Positions 17,201-24,740 of a stretch of DNA of 64,000 bases are shown here, piece by piece. A model generated the notes under the pieces. It saw only the letters and a program-made list of their open reading frames with translations. It was not told the DNA's origin and made no database searches. The number at the start of each line of letters is the position of its first letter. Position 1 is the stretch's first letter. The position numbers were made by a program, and so were the translations under genes. The DNA is from Symploca sp. SIO1C2 (GTDB lineage Bacteria > Cyanobacteriota > Cyanobacteriia > Cyanobacteriales > Coleofasciculaceae), in contig JAAHFP010000013.1 in the NCBI GenBank assembly GCA_010672925.1, forward strand, positions 62,001 to 126,000, read 5' to 3'.

Positions 17201-17388
17201 ACTTTTGCTCTCCTATAGAAAAAGATGGGCTGATTATACCACCGGTAATGGAGTTTACTTTTTTAAGAAACGATCGTATCAATAAATATAATTCTTCCTA
17301 CCAAAGAGTTTTTCCCAGTCCCCTGGATTACGATAATTTTAATACTTATCCTCCCCTGATTCTACCACAGTGTTGGTATAAGGAATAG
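14227..17388 (+). CDS. Large multidomain glycosyltransferase-like / double methyltransferase protein
   Basis: 1053 residues. Residues about 110-330 resemble a GT-A (GT2-like) fold (YVVIPSLKGHLMETITSIK; LGIRLAYYSQAKYIGLLESGDIL near 225-240) without a canonical DXD. Residues about 390-560 match the N-lobe of the GT4 enzyme in the next gene, but no donor-binding lobe follows. Instead come two class I methyltransferase domains: one at about 575-760 (FFVEFGVGNGTECNTRYL) and an FkbM-like one at about 825-1000 (RLGPKQDGGYLVP, then LLLQIDIEGGEYEVF). The first 560 residues are homologous to the 17540 gene throughout. It likely acts in surface-glycan synthesis. The GT-B part looks non-catalytic. Domain limits are approximate. 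Confidence 0.75.
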   Translation: MTITISDLINAQPTTSEEEAYQLAIFDEFTSDSYLGNYSWSFEEPERGVCVPSAECQVKHEFEAFFRESEQTPSDLWQQKLRLLEKLGYGDEAKDVKQLISRVFTKEPGEELQPQYLTNDALDEHVISYVVIPSLKGHLMETITSIKLQTTGKRVVANIVTVSEDEVECIKYNYKNCLRLIKHRNHQEVNPTFAASGLFEINIVRADRELANKATLINLGIRLAYYSQAKYIGLLESGDILLRNHADLMTFTLEQTGVSLVHCDLHFVDQEGKFIDMGADTEEAKLARWTAYTRDNFNQESIEDLRQCSFIHVSGILFQAQALISLESKTYLWDPRFGKWSTIQEMILRLAEITRDEPNQQTITYYPDKLVKARTQKYNLESLDQLKLHPQRQNILLLCYLDNVSRGLEPLLSQRATITANSEQQDVYMGVHDLDSTEIIFFKVGQEHLRFAFANRQELVNYLSSLSPGNNLLFEQIRVYNWHFLEDFYDTNGHTDPMTIEAFTAKFPRAEVLYPEQDCYLQELPVINSKYRQLLVTEYNQESFASLTREEKLEFLNNHHLRPKIKSINQFERRLYSQNGEDGIINAIFTKIGLTNQFFVEFGVGNGTECNTRYLREQKNWTGLMIDGQENPPANVQREFVTAENIQDLFAKYNVPQEFDLLSIDLDFNDFWVWKAIKDYKPRVVIIEYNSTIPFAESKVVNYDSQGTWDGTNFFGASLAAMIQLGKAKGYTLVGCDNRGINAFFVADDLISGHFDLPPQEQLYRTPTWGAIENGIPTGHRKSSKNMAELSTAMVDLTVTIAAKNESMTEKSELQLLLKKLYPIASDKELVRLGPKQDGGYLVPNDFLGIEACFSPGVADSSGFEKDCADLGMKVFLADKSVEGPAEANKLFYFTKKFIGTTSNEEFMTLDDWVTLSLPGNNSDLLLQIDIEGGEYEVFVSTPEALMQRFRIIVAEFHFLDQLWHKAFFAGAKLVFDKILRTHACIHIHPNNFCSPIEKDGLIIPPVMEFTFLRNDRINKYNSSYQRVFPSPLDYDNFNTYPPLILPQCWYKE

Positions 17389-17438
17389 GGAAGGGAGAAG
17401 GGAGAATGGAGAATGGAGAATTGGGAATTGTTTCTAAC

Positions 17439-17476
17439 TTCTTTTTGGACTGAAGTCCTACTACTGCTTATTACTT
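17439..17476. repeat. Dispersed module with GGACTGAAGTCC palindrome, copy 2
   Basis: Same first 38 bp as the copies at 14146 and 26883, then replaced by four TTACTTA-type heptamers (17468-17497). It lies between the two paralogous large genes. Confidence 0.8.
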
Positions 17477-17539
17477 ATTACTTATTACTTATTACTTCCT
17501 CAAGTTCTCCTAAGCCTCATTCTCTTCCTTGATGACACG

Positions 17540-20020
17540 ATGAAAAATAGAGAGTACTATCTGACAAAAGAGCCGATTCGAGGAAAGTATAGTGAACAAG
17601 AATATCGGCTGATGCTTTTGAACGAATTTACCTCAAGTCATTATTTTAAAAGCACTCTCCACAATGCAGAGGCGCTAGATATCCTCCGTGATCATCAAAT
17701 AGGTAAAATTGACCAAAAGTACCAAGATTTCTATGGGGAGCAAGAGCAACAGATAATTTATCAGCTATGGACAGATAAAGTAGCCAGACTCAAGGAAAAA
17801 TGCCGCAACCAGGAAGCAGATGATGCAGAGGTAATTAGACAGAAAATAGCTAGACAACTAGGCATCAAAACCAAAACAGCTTTAAATGACAAAAGACCCA
17901 GGCCAGCATACCATGGCAACCAAGATCTAGTCTGCTATATCGTACTACCATCATTAGCAGAAAATTTATTAGAAACCCTAGTCTCCATCAGACTCCAAGA
18001 AGTAAAAAAGTCCATCGTCGCTATTGTGATCACCTCATCGGCAAGCGAAGGTCAAGCTATTCAACTTGCCTACAAGGATCATATACGTTCAGTCCTCCAC
18101 CCCGACAACGAAGGGAACCACATCCCTCTCAAACCTAATAGACTATTTGAAATCATCATTGCCTTAGTATCAGATCAAGCTTACAATCAGGCAGTCCTGA
18201 TCAATAAAGGTCTACGATTGGCCTATAACTACCATGCCAAGTACGTAGGAATTATTGAGTCAGGAGATATTTTAGAAAGCAATCATGCCTCAACCTTAAT
18301 CACCACCATAGAACAACATAATTCCTGCTGTGCCTCTGCCCAGAATACTGCTGGCAACTATCCATTTAACTTGGGTCAGATCACTAGATCCAGCTTAATG
18401 TTTAATCTCAATGACCTAGCCTTGCTGGAACAAGTAAATTATTTATGTGATATTCGCTTTGATAAATATTATGCCCTACCGGAATTACTGACCCGGTTGG
18501 AAAAATATGTCAGCAGCCACCATAGACGACCAGTTATTGTTGGTACTAATCAAAATATTATAACCTTCAGCAATCATAGATACTCCCACCCAGAACTTGA
18601 TGAGCTCAAACTTGATCCAGGTAAGCTCAATATCTTACTTATGGGCTACAGTGACGAACTCTCTAAGGGAGGAGCTATTACAGTTATCTATAACTTAATC
18701 AAAGGACTCATCAATAAAAATACCAACGTCTATATGTTAATCAATTATTTTGATAACAACAAGATTGAGTTATATCGAGCTAATGAAGATAAAAAAAGGT
18801 TTGATTTTGCCGATAGAAATGACTTCCTGAAACATCTATCTGCCGTCAGTCCAGCCAACTTAGCCTTATTTGATATAATCAATATTCATTGCTGGCATTT
18901 TGGCAATGACTTTATCCCTTTCCATTCTCCCAGTGACTCAATGAAAATTGAGGAATTTTTTAACTATTTTCCCCTAGCTCGTATTGTGTACACAGACCAC
19001 TCAGATTATAGCAAAGATAAAAGAATCATCAACAGAGGGTTAGCGGAGGAATTACTCAAGCTTGGCACCAACGATTTTGAGCAATTGTCAACGGAACAAA
19101 AAGAAGCCTTTTTACAGACCTATAAATTAAATACGGATGACAAATACGCCCTAATCGATGGGGGATATTATTGGTCAAATGAAATGGAAGACTGCTTTTG
19201 GGCGAGATGGGTGCTAACCAACTTTAGCTGCAAAAGAGAACTAATGGTACTAGCAGATAAAACTGTCTATGTATCCCAAAGCCAACGCCAATCAATCCCC
19301 TTACTCTGCCCTAATATTAGCTATGGAATTCGTCAAAATCCACTATTCGAGACTTCCCCCAAAGTCATCTATGATGGTGTCGATACTGACAAGTTTGAGT
19401 TAGATCAGGGACTGGATACCCTAGTCTATAATCTACATAATAGTAAAGGCGAACCAATTAATATCCCCAAACAGGGTAAAATCATTCTCTACCTGGGCAG
19501 AATGGACATCTATAAAGGAGTCATCTACTTTGCTCAAGCGATACCCACAATTGCCCAGAGATTTCCCTGCCTTACCTATTTATTTGTAGGGGGATATTCA
19601 GTAGGTTTTGATGAAGAAATACGCCAAGCTTGTGAATATAATCAGAACGTGATTATTACCGGAAGAATTCCCGGAGAAAGAAATGCTGCAGCGCTTTTCA
19701 AAAGAACTGATCTCACCATCCAACCTACCCTAGGAGAAAGCTTCAATCAAGTAGCACTAGAATCATTATTTATGGGGACTCCCGTAGCCATCTCCAATAT
19801 TGACGGTCCCCAAGAAATCTACGTTAAACCAGGATTTGCCTTTGGTTTAAAACCAGGTGACAGTGGTGCCATTGCCGAAACAATCATCTCGATCCTAGAA
19901 AATTTAGCTACAGCGAAAGCCAAGGTACAAAAAAATAAAAAAAGACTAAAAGAAACTTATCATGCACAAAAAATGTGCTCTGATTACCATAATCTTTTTG
20001 CATCTCTGATTAATGGATAA
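17540..20020 (+). CDS. Two-domain glycosyltransferase (GT2-like plus GT4)
   Basis: 826 residues. Residues about 120-330 are a GT2-like domain paralogous to that of the preceding gene (YIVLPSLAENLLETLVSIRLQ; GLRLAYNYHAKYVGIIESGDIL). From about residue 365 a complete GT-B glycosyltransferase of family GT4 follows: N-lobe start NILLMGYSDELSKGGAITVI, linker YDGVDTDKF (about 611), donor-lobe strand ILYLGRMDIYKGVIYF (about 645-660), and the E-x7-E motif in GESFNQVALES (about 733-743). GT4 enzymes are retaining and use nucleotide sugars. The 154-bp gap from the previous gene holds repeats. Probably surface-polysaccharide or glycoprotein synthesis; substrate unknown. Confidence 0.85.
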   Translation: MKNREYYLTKEPIRGKYSEQEYRLMLLNEFTSSHYFKSTLHNAEALDILRDHQIGKIDQKYQDFYGEQEQQIIYQLWTDKVARLKEKCRNQEADDAEVIRQKIARQLGIKTKTALNDKRPRPAYHGNQDLVCYIVLPSLAENLLETLVSIRLQEVKKSIVAIVITSSASEGQAIQLAYKDHIRSVLHPDNEGNHIPLKPNRLFEIIIALVSDQAYNQAVLINKGLRLAYNYHAKYVGIIESGDILESNHASTLITTIEQHNSCCASAQNTAGNYPFNLGQITRSSLMFNLNDLALLEQVNYLCDIRFDKYYALPELLTRLEKYVSSHHRRPVIVGTNQNIITFSNHRYSHPELDELKLDPGKLNILLMGYSDELSKGGAITVIYNLIKGLINKNTNVYMLINYFDNNKIELYRANEDKKRFDFADRNDFLKHLSAVSPANLALFDIINIHCWHFGNDFIPFHSPSDSMKIEEFFNYFPLARIVYTDHSDYSKDKRIINRGLAEELLKLGTNDFEQLSTEQKEAFLQTYKLNTDDKYALIDGGYYWSNEMEDCFWARWVLTNFSCKRELMVLADKTVYVSQSQRQSIPLLCPNISYGIRQNPLFETSPKVIYDGVDTDKFELDQGLDTLVYNLHNSKGEPINIPKQGKIILYLGRMDIYKGVIYFAQAIPTIAQRFPCLTYLFVGGYSVGFDEEIRQACEYNQNVIITGRIPGERNAAALFKRTDLTIQPTLGESFNQVALESLFMGTPVAISNIDGPQEIYVKPGFAFGLKPGDSGAIAETIISILENLATAKAKVQKNKKRLKETYHAQKMCSDYHNLFASLING

Positions 20021-20071
20021 TGGATCATTGGGAATTGGGAATGGGTAATTTATTAATAAGGAAATCTATTT

Positions 20072-20782
20072 ATGTCAAACAATAACTCTGGTGTTTATTT
20101 GCACCCTAGCATTATGGCGCATATTTCTAAGGCCAAAGTTAAGACAATCTTAGAACTTGGAGCCGGTGATGCCTTGGACTCAATCGCCCTCAATCGTGCT
20201 TATAATGTTCCAGTTTATGTGTTTGAATGTAACCCGGAGTCATTAGTCCTATGTGCTGAAAACATCAAAAATCACCCAGATATTCACTTAATCCCCAAAG
20301 CAGTTTGGAATCAAACAACCACTTTAGAGTTTAATATGGTCGTCAATGGCAATCCTTTTGCCTCATCCTGTTTTCCCCCAAATCCGGAGTATCCTTTTGA
20401 AAAATACGAATGTAAGCAGATCCCGGTTAACGCAACCCGTCTTGATGATTGGTTAAGCACCAACAATTTTGATAATGTCGATCTTCTTTGCATAGATCTT
20501 CAAGGGGCTTGTTTAGAAGCCCTCCAAGGAATGGGTAACTATCTAGCTTCCACCAGATATATTATTGCAGAGATCGAAATTTACCCCATATATCATCAAG
20601 AGGCATTACATGGTGAGGTTGGTAATTTCCTTAAAGAGCAAGGTTTTGAGCAAGTCCTTTGCATTCACAAATGGCTGACTAGTGAGGGACAATGGGTAGA
20701 ACATATCAACGAAGACCCTGCCGAAGGTGCCCCAGGATGGTTTGCCGATTATCTCTTTATTAACCAAAGGATGGATAATTAG
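20072..20782 (+). CDS. FkbM family methyltransferase
   Basis: 236 residues of the FkbM (Methyltransf_21) family. Motifs: SAM-binding ILELGAGDALDSIAL (about 27-41), VYVFECNPESL (acidic residue, about 49-59), VNATRLDDWL and VDLLCIDLQGACLEALQGM, the usual 'DxxG' active-site-side segment. The family O-methylates sugars or small molecules. It follows the GT4 gene by about 50 bp on the same strand and so probably belongs to the same glycan cassette. It shares only family-level similarity with the FkbM-like domain at the C-terminus of the 14227 gene. Confidence 0.85.
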   Translation: MSNNNSGVYLHPSIMAHISKAKVKTILELGAGDALDSIALNRAYNVPVYVFECNPESLVLCAENIKNHPDIHLIPKAVWNQTTTLEFNMVVNGNPFASSCFPPNPEYPFEKYECKQIPVNATRLDDWLSTNNFDNVDLLCIDLQGACLEALQGMGNYLASTRYIIAEIEIYPIYHQEALHGEVGNFLKEQGFEQVLCIHKWLTSEGQWVEHINEDPAEGAPGWFADYLFINQRMDN

Positions 20783-20917
20783 GCAGGAGGGAAGAGAAGG
20801 CAAGAGGCAGAAGGCAGGAGACAGAAGGCAGTCCTGATGAAAAAATTTTTTTCACCACCATGCATGAAAATCCATCTCGACTCGTCTCCGCGTCCCCGCT
20901 TCCCCGCGTCTCTTTCA
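20783..20917. repeat. Composite dispersed repeat (purine units + palindrome + GC-rich tail)
   Basis: Order: GGCAGAAGGCAGG-type units, GATGAAAAAATTTTTTTCACC palindrome (20836-20856), ATGCAT, then a tail with CGTCCCCGCTTCCCCGCGTC and TCTTTCAAG. A reverse-complement copy with the same order lies at 42206-42300. Confidence 0.8.
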
Positions 20918-20924
20918 AGTTGAA

Positions 20925-20932
20925 AAGGAGGT
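20925..20932 (+). promoter_or_regulatory. Ribosome binding site fixing the TTG start of trmB
   Basis: AAGGAGGT with a 7-nt spacer to TTG at 20940. No ATG is at a comparable distance, so the TTG start is well supported. Confidence 0.8.
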
Positions 20933-20939
20933 ACAGGAG

Positions 20940-21593
20940 TTGACAAAAGTACGAGTAAGGCAACATGTCAATCCTCTAAGTCAAAAATACCAAATACCAG
21001 TAAGTCCTCCAGATTGGACAAAAGTTTATGCTCAAACTACTCAGCCTCTGCATCTAGATATTGGCTGCGCTAGAGGGGAGTTTTTGTTTGAGATGGCCAG
21101 GTTACAGCCAGATTGGAATTTTTTAGGTTTAGAAATTCGGGAGCCATTAGTCGATAAGGCAAAGACACTGGTTGCCGAGTTGGGGTTGAGCAATCTCCAC
21201 TTTTTATTTTGTAATGTAAATAGCTCCTTAACACCACTACTCAACTCCTTCCCGACTCAAACTCTACAGCGAGTAACTATCCAATTTCCTGACCCTTGGT
21301 TCAAAAAGCGACATGGAAAGCGCAGAGTTGTGCAGCCAGAATTAGTAGCTACTCTAGCTACTTATCTCAGAGCTGGAGGGGAGGTTTTTCTACAATCGGA
21401 TGTTAAAATAGTGGCCCAGGAAATGTGCGATCGCTTCGATGAGCATCCAGCTTTCCACAGACAAGGGGAAGATTGGCTAGCAACTAACCCCCTACCAGTT
21501 TCTACTGAAAGGGAAATGTCTACTCTCTCTCAGGGTGAACCTGTTTATCGGGCTTTGTTTTTGAAATCAGGCTCTGAAGCAGGAGGGAATTAG
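20940..21593 (+). CDS. trmB: tRNA (guanine-N7-)-methyltransferase TrmB
   Basis: 217 residues, normal for TrmB, which makes m7G46 in tRNA with SAM. Motifs: LHLDIGCARGEFLFEMA (SAM site, about 37-53), NFLGLEIREPLV (acidic residue after strand 2), VTIQFPDPWFKKRHGKRRVV (the family signature, about 117-136) and a C-terminal TEREMSTLSQGEPVYRALF. The start is TTG backed by a strong Shine-Dalgarno. The gene is followed by a CCCCC/GGGGG hairpin. It converges on the WD40 gene. Confidence 0.95.
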   Translation: MTKVRVRQHVNPLSQKYQIPVSPPDWTKVYAQTTQPLHLDIGCARGEFLFEMARLQPDWNFLGLEIREPLVDKAKTLVAELGLSNLHFLFCNVNSSLTPLLNSFPTQTLQRVTIQFPDPWFKKRHGKRRVVQPELVATLATYLRAGGEVFLQSDVKIVAQEMCDRFDEHPAFHRQGEDWLATNPLPVSTEREMSTLSQGEPVYRALFLKSGSEAGGN

Positions 21594-21635
21594 AGCAAAT
21601 TCAGTAAAAAAAAGGTATTCTTTCGCCCCCTAAAT

Positions 21636-21651
21636 CCCCCAATTCTGGGGG
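21636..21651 (+). terminator. GC-rich hairpin after trmB
   Basis: CCCCC AATTCT GGGGG followed by ACTTTGAATTATTTTT. It is 43 bp past the trmB stop codon and is a plausible intrinsic terminator. It also belongs to a 'ccccctaaatccccc' sequence type that is common in cyanobacterial intergenic DNA. Confidence 0.6.
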
Positions 21652-21740
21652 ACTTTGAATTATTTTTCCCTAAAAATTGAAGATTTGAGATTTACCCCAT
21701 AAGTAAATTTAGGAGCTTGTGAGTGTTTTAATTCTTCAAT

Positions 21741-21768
21741 CTAAAATCTAAAATCTAAAATCTAAAAT
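21741..21768. repeat. Heptamer array CTAAAAT x4
   Basis: Four perfect units. The array borders the 3' end of the WD40 gene: the stop codon and the preceding Arg-Phe codons (AGA TTT TAG on the minus strand) read as one more imperfect unit. Confidence 0.95.
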
Positions 21769-22700
21769 CTAATTGTATCAACTGTTTCCCAAATTTTAAT
21801 GGTTTTGTCAGAACTGCCACTAACCAGAGTTTGCCCATCAGGACTAATGGTAACAGCATAAACCGCACCTAAATGACTTCTGAGAGTACATAATACCTGT
21901 CCAGTACTCAAATTCCACAGTTTAATTGTCTTGTCCCCACTACCGCTGGCTAAAATCTGACTATTAGGACTAAAAGCAATAGATTGAATATCACCTGAAT
22001 GCCCTATAAGAGGGCACATGAGTTTGCCATTAGTAAGATTCCATTGGCTGATGATACCATCAGCACCGCCACTAGCTAAAGTTCTGCCGTCAGGACTAAT
22101 GGCGACAGTATTAACAAAGGATGAATGACCAGCAATAGTTTGGATTTCCTGTCCACTGGGTAGATGCCAAAGCTTGATGGTTCTATCATTACTGCTGCTA
22201 ACTAAAAGGTTGCCATTATCATTGATAGCGACAGCAGCCACAAAGTCTGAATGCCCAGTGAGGATAGAAATCATTTGCCCGCTAGGTAAATGCCAGAGTC
22301 TGATGGTTTCATCGTTACTGCCACTAACTAAAAGGTTACCATCGGGGCTTATGGCTACACAATTAACGAAGTCTGAATGCCCAATTAGGGTAGAAATTAC
22401 CTGCCCAGTATGCGGATTCCACAGCCTAATGGTATTATCATAGCTACCGCTAACTAAAATTTTGTTATCTTTGCTAATGGTAACAGCAACCACAAAGTCG
22501 GAATGTCCAGTAAGGGTAGAAATTGATTTACCTGTGCTGATATTCCACAGCTGAATAGTGTTGTCAGCACTGCCAGTGGCTAAAGTTTTTCCATCCTCAC
22601 TGATAGCTACAGTATGAACCCAGTGGGAATGTCCAGTAAGAGTGCGAATACAGCACCAACTCGAATTGTGTGACATTGATTCAGATAGCTGTGGAACCAT
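21762..22700 (-). CDS. WD40 repeat protein, seven blades
   Basis: 312 residues made almost entirely of seven WD40 repeats, each with a GHSxxV start (HWV, DFV x3, SFV, GDI and a last SHLGAV) and a LWN/LWH/IWE end. This is one complete seven-bladed propeller with no extra catalytic domain. It is probably a protein-interaction scaffold. Cyanobacterial genomes often have many such genes, but the partner cannot be deduced here. The last codons and stop come from a heptamer array. The 5' end starts MVPQLSESMSHNSSW before the first blade; an internal Met at residue 9 is an alternative start. Confidence 0.9.
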   Translation of the reverse strand: MVPQLSESMSHNSSWCCIRTLTGHSHWVHTVAISEDGKTLATGSADNTIQLWNISTGKSISTLTGHSDFVVAVTISKDNKILVSGSYDNTIRLWNPHTGQVISTLIGHSDFVNCVAISPDGNLLVSGSNDETIRLWHLPSGQMISILTGHSDFVAAVAINDNGNLLVSSSNDRTIKLWHLPSGQEIQTIAGHSSFVNTVAISPDGRTLASGGADGIISQWNLTNGKLMCPLIGHSGDIQSIAFSPNSQILASGSGDKTIKLWNLSTGQVLCTLRSHLGAVYAVTISPDGQTLVSGSSDKTIKIWETVDTIRF

Positions 22701-23029
22701 AACGACAAAAAGCGATGGGCTCTGTTGTTAGTGCCCACGATCCTAGCATTTAGTAAATGATTTATCAGGCAAAAGTTGGGGAGCTAGGGGAGAAATATTT
22801 TGCTTGGAGAAGCATTTTCAAGGAAAATTATCCAGATTTGGTAAACTTACCTCAATAGTTAGTTGACAGCAGTTACCTACTTATTAGGGTGGAAATTAGG
22901 TAATCGTATCAATTTTATTTACAAGAGAGGCTTACCTGTCGGATAGGTACATAATAAAGGGCGAACCACTATGCTAAACTAGTAATAATTGAAGCAAATG
23001 TTTGGCATAGAGTTTATATAAATAAAGCA
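22701..23029. other. 329-bp gap upstream of the Pmp3-like gene
   Basis: Divergent region between the WD40 gene and the small membrane-protein gene. It contains a segment at 22776-22847 (GGGGAGCTAGGGGAGAAAT, ATTTTGC, and then TTATCCAGATTTGGTAAAC) that recurs near 45950-46035. The last 60 bp before 23030 are AT-rich and probably hold a promoter, but no convincing -35/-10 pair was fixed. Confidence 0.5.
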
Positions 23030-23188
23030 ATGGACTTAATTCGGATTATATGTGCAATCTTTCTGCCTCCATTAGGTGTATTCTTGCAGGTAGGAATTGG
23101 CCCTCAATTTTGGCTAAATATACTTCTGACCCTACTTGGCTATGTCCCGGGTATTGTTCATGCTGTCTGGGTAATTGCTAAAAAGTAA
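23030..23188 (+). CDS. YqaE/Pmp3-family small membrane protein
   Basis: A 52-residue gene, ATG to TAA. The sequence begins MDLIRIICAIFLPPLGVFLQ and continues VGIGPQFWLNILLTLLGYVP, GIVHAVWVIAKK. The PPLGVFLQ and LTLLGYVPGIVHAVWVI motifs are diagnostic of the UPF0057/Pmp3 family: two transmembrane helices, usually linked to salt or membrane stress. The family's usual length is about 50-60 residues, so the gene is complete. It is a single gene with no operon partner. The family is clear; the role in this organism is inferred. Confidence 0.92.
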   Translation: MDLIRIICAIFLPPLGVFLQVGIGPQFWLNILLTLLGYVPGIVHAVWVIAKK

Positions 23189-23352
23189 ATATAGCGTGTC
23201 TCATGGGGATGAGGTATGGAAGGGGGAATGGAGAAGCTCGAATGGGGAATGGATGCTCAAAAGTAGCTGCACCTCACTGATGCGAGAACTGCGATAAAAG
23301 GGAAAGGTATTAGGTATAGCTCCCCTAAAACCTAAAACCTAAAACCTACCAC

Positions 23353-24447
23353 CTAAGAAGAACTCCCAGATGTACTAACTAGAGGTCGCTTTTTTTTATC
23401 TTGACGCTGTTTTTTTTTCTTGCGGTATTTCCATTCCTTAATCGCGATTGCAGTCTTCACCGCAGGAGAGCAAGCTTTATCAGAGGTAATATCAATTTTA
23501 TCTTTAGTTAGTTGCACCTGATTTACTAAGCAGTCCGCAAGATTATCTTGAGGTGATGCAAAGTCGAGGTCTTGTAGAATCTCACCAACAGATTGATAGC
23601 GTCCTTGCAAGGAGACTTTAATCATTTTACTCAAAATATTACCAAAAGGTTCGCTCAAATCAATGAACTTTTGCAACTGAATTTCACCAATGTAATGATT
23701 GCTGCGAAACTCTAGGGGGGATTTCTTGGTCAATAGGTAGAGACAAGTAATACCTAAAGCATAGATATCGCTGCTAAAAACTGGTCGTAGGGCAAATTGT
23801 TCTGGTGGAGCAAACCCCATAGTACCAACGAACTGAGTGGTTGGGGTTTTAATGCTACTGTCTCCAACTTGAGCAATTTGCTCTTTCACTGCCCCAAAAT
23901 CGATTAGCACTAGCCTCCCATCTTCTTCAGAACGAATAATATTCTGGGGCTTGATATCGCGATGAATTACCTGATTGCTGTGAACATACTCCAATAGCAA
24001 CAGCATTTCTCGCAGAAATTTTTTAGCCAAAGTTTCTGAGAAACAACCATATCGTCTCACCTGTCTTGCCAAGGTGATACCTCGGATATATTCCTGAATG
24101 AGAAAAAAGTCCTCATCCACAACAAAATAATCCAACAGTAGAGGAATTTGAGAGTGACTACCTAGCTTACTGAGGGTTGTCGCCTCCTTTTCAAAACGCT
24201 GGCGGGCCTTTGCCAAAGCTGGGGGCTCGCTCAATTTGGGGCACAATTGTTTGATAACACACAACGGTTTACCGGGCAAAGACACATCTGTTGCCAGAAA
24301 AGTAACACCAAAACCTCCTCTACCAATCATTCGCAGCACCCTGTAGCGATCTCGAAACAGTTTTTGGCTACCACACAGCTTACCTAATTGTGTTTCCTGC
24401 AAAATGTCAGAGTGAAAAGAGGACATATTCCCAGGCGTGAAATTCAT
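23353..24447 (-). CDS. Serine/threonine protein kinase (Hanks type)
   Basis: 364 residues. The kinase domain covers about 36-300: glycine loop GRGGFG (42-47), catalytic Lys66 (VIKQ), HRDIKPQN (162-169), DFG (183-185), and APPEQ in the activation segment. All key residues are present, so it should be active. The C-terminal tail (about 315-364) is basic and lysine-rich (KKKKQRQDKKKR) with no membrane helix, so the kinase is probably soluble or binds membrane or nucleic acid through charge. No substrate or partner gene is adjacent. Met8 is an alternative start. Confidence 0.92.
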   Translation of the reverse strand: MNFTPGNMSSFHSDILQETQLGKLCGSQKLFRDRYRVLRMIGRGGFGVTFLATDVSLPGKPLCVIKQLCPKLSEPPALAKARQRFEKEATTLSKLGSHSQIPLLLDYFVVDEDFFLIQEYIRGITLARQVRRYGCFSETLAKKFLREMLLLLEYVHSNQVIHRDIKPQNIIRSEEDGRLVLIDFGAVKEQIAQVGDSSIKTPTTQFVGTMGFAPPEQFALRPVFSSDIYALGITCLYLLTKKSPLEFRSNHYIGEIQLQKFIDLSEPFGNILSKMIKVSLQGRYQSVGEILQDLDFASPQDNLADCLVNQVQLTKDKIDITSDKACSPAVKTAIAIKEWKYRKKKKQRQDKKKRPLVSTSGSSS

Positions 24448-24740
24448 GGATTTTCTTGACTACAAGATGATCTGGAATCTCCAGTATGGCTCTAATTTCA
24501 ACAAAAATCTTCCTTTTGTTATTTGTCATTTGTCATTTGTCGTTTGTTTTTTGTTGTTTGGGACATCTGTATTACCGACAATAAGACGTTCCGGAGGGAA
24601 CAGGGTGGGGAATCAATGGGCTAGAAGTACTCAATTATGATTAAATATTGTTAAGATTGACTAAAATTCTTGAGCAATCTGCGACTCGATACTAGTCCAG
24701 CGCTCAACATCCCCCATTTGCTCTGTCCTGGAGATATTTG

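Noticed and set aside
14227-20782. Natural-product (NRPS/PKS) cluster
   Set aside because: FkbM methyltransferases can occur in such clusters, but no adenylation, ketosynthase or carrier domain is present.
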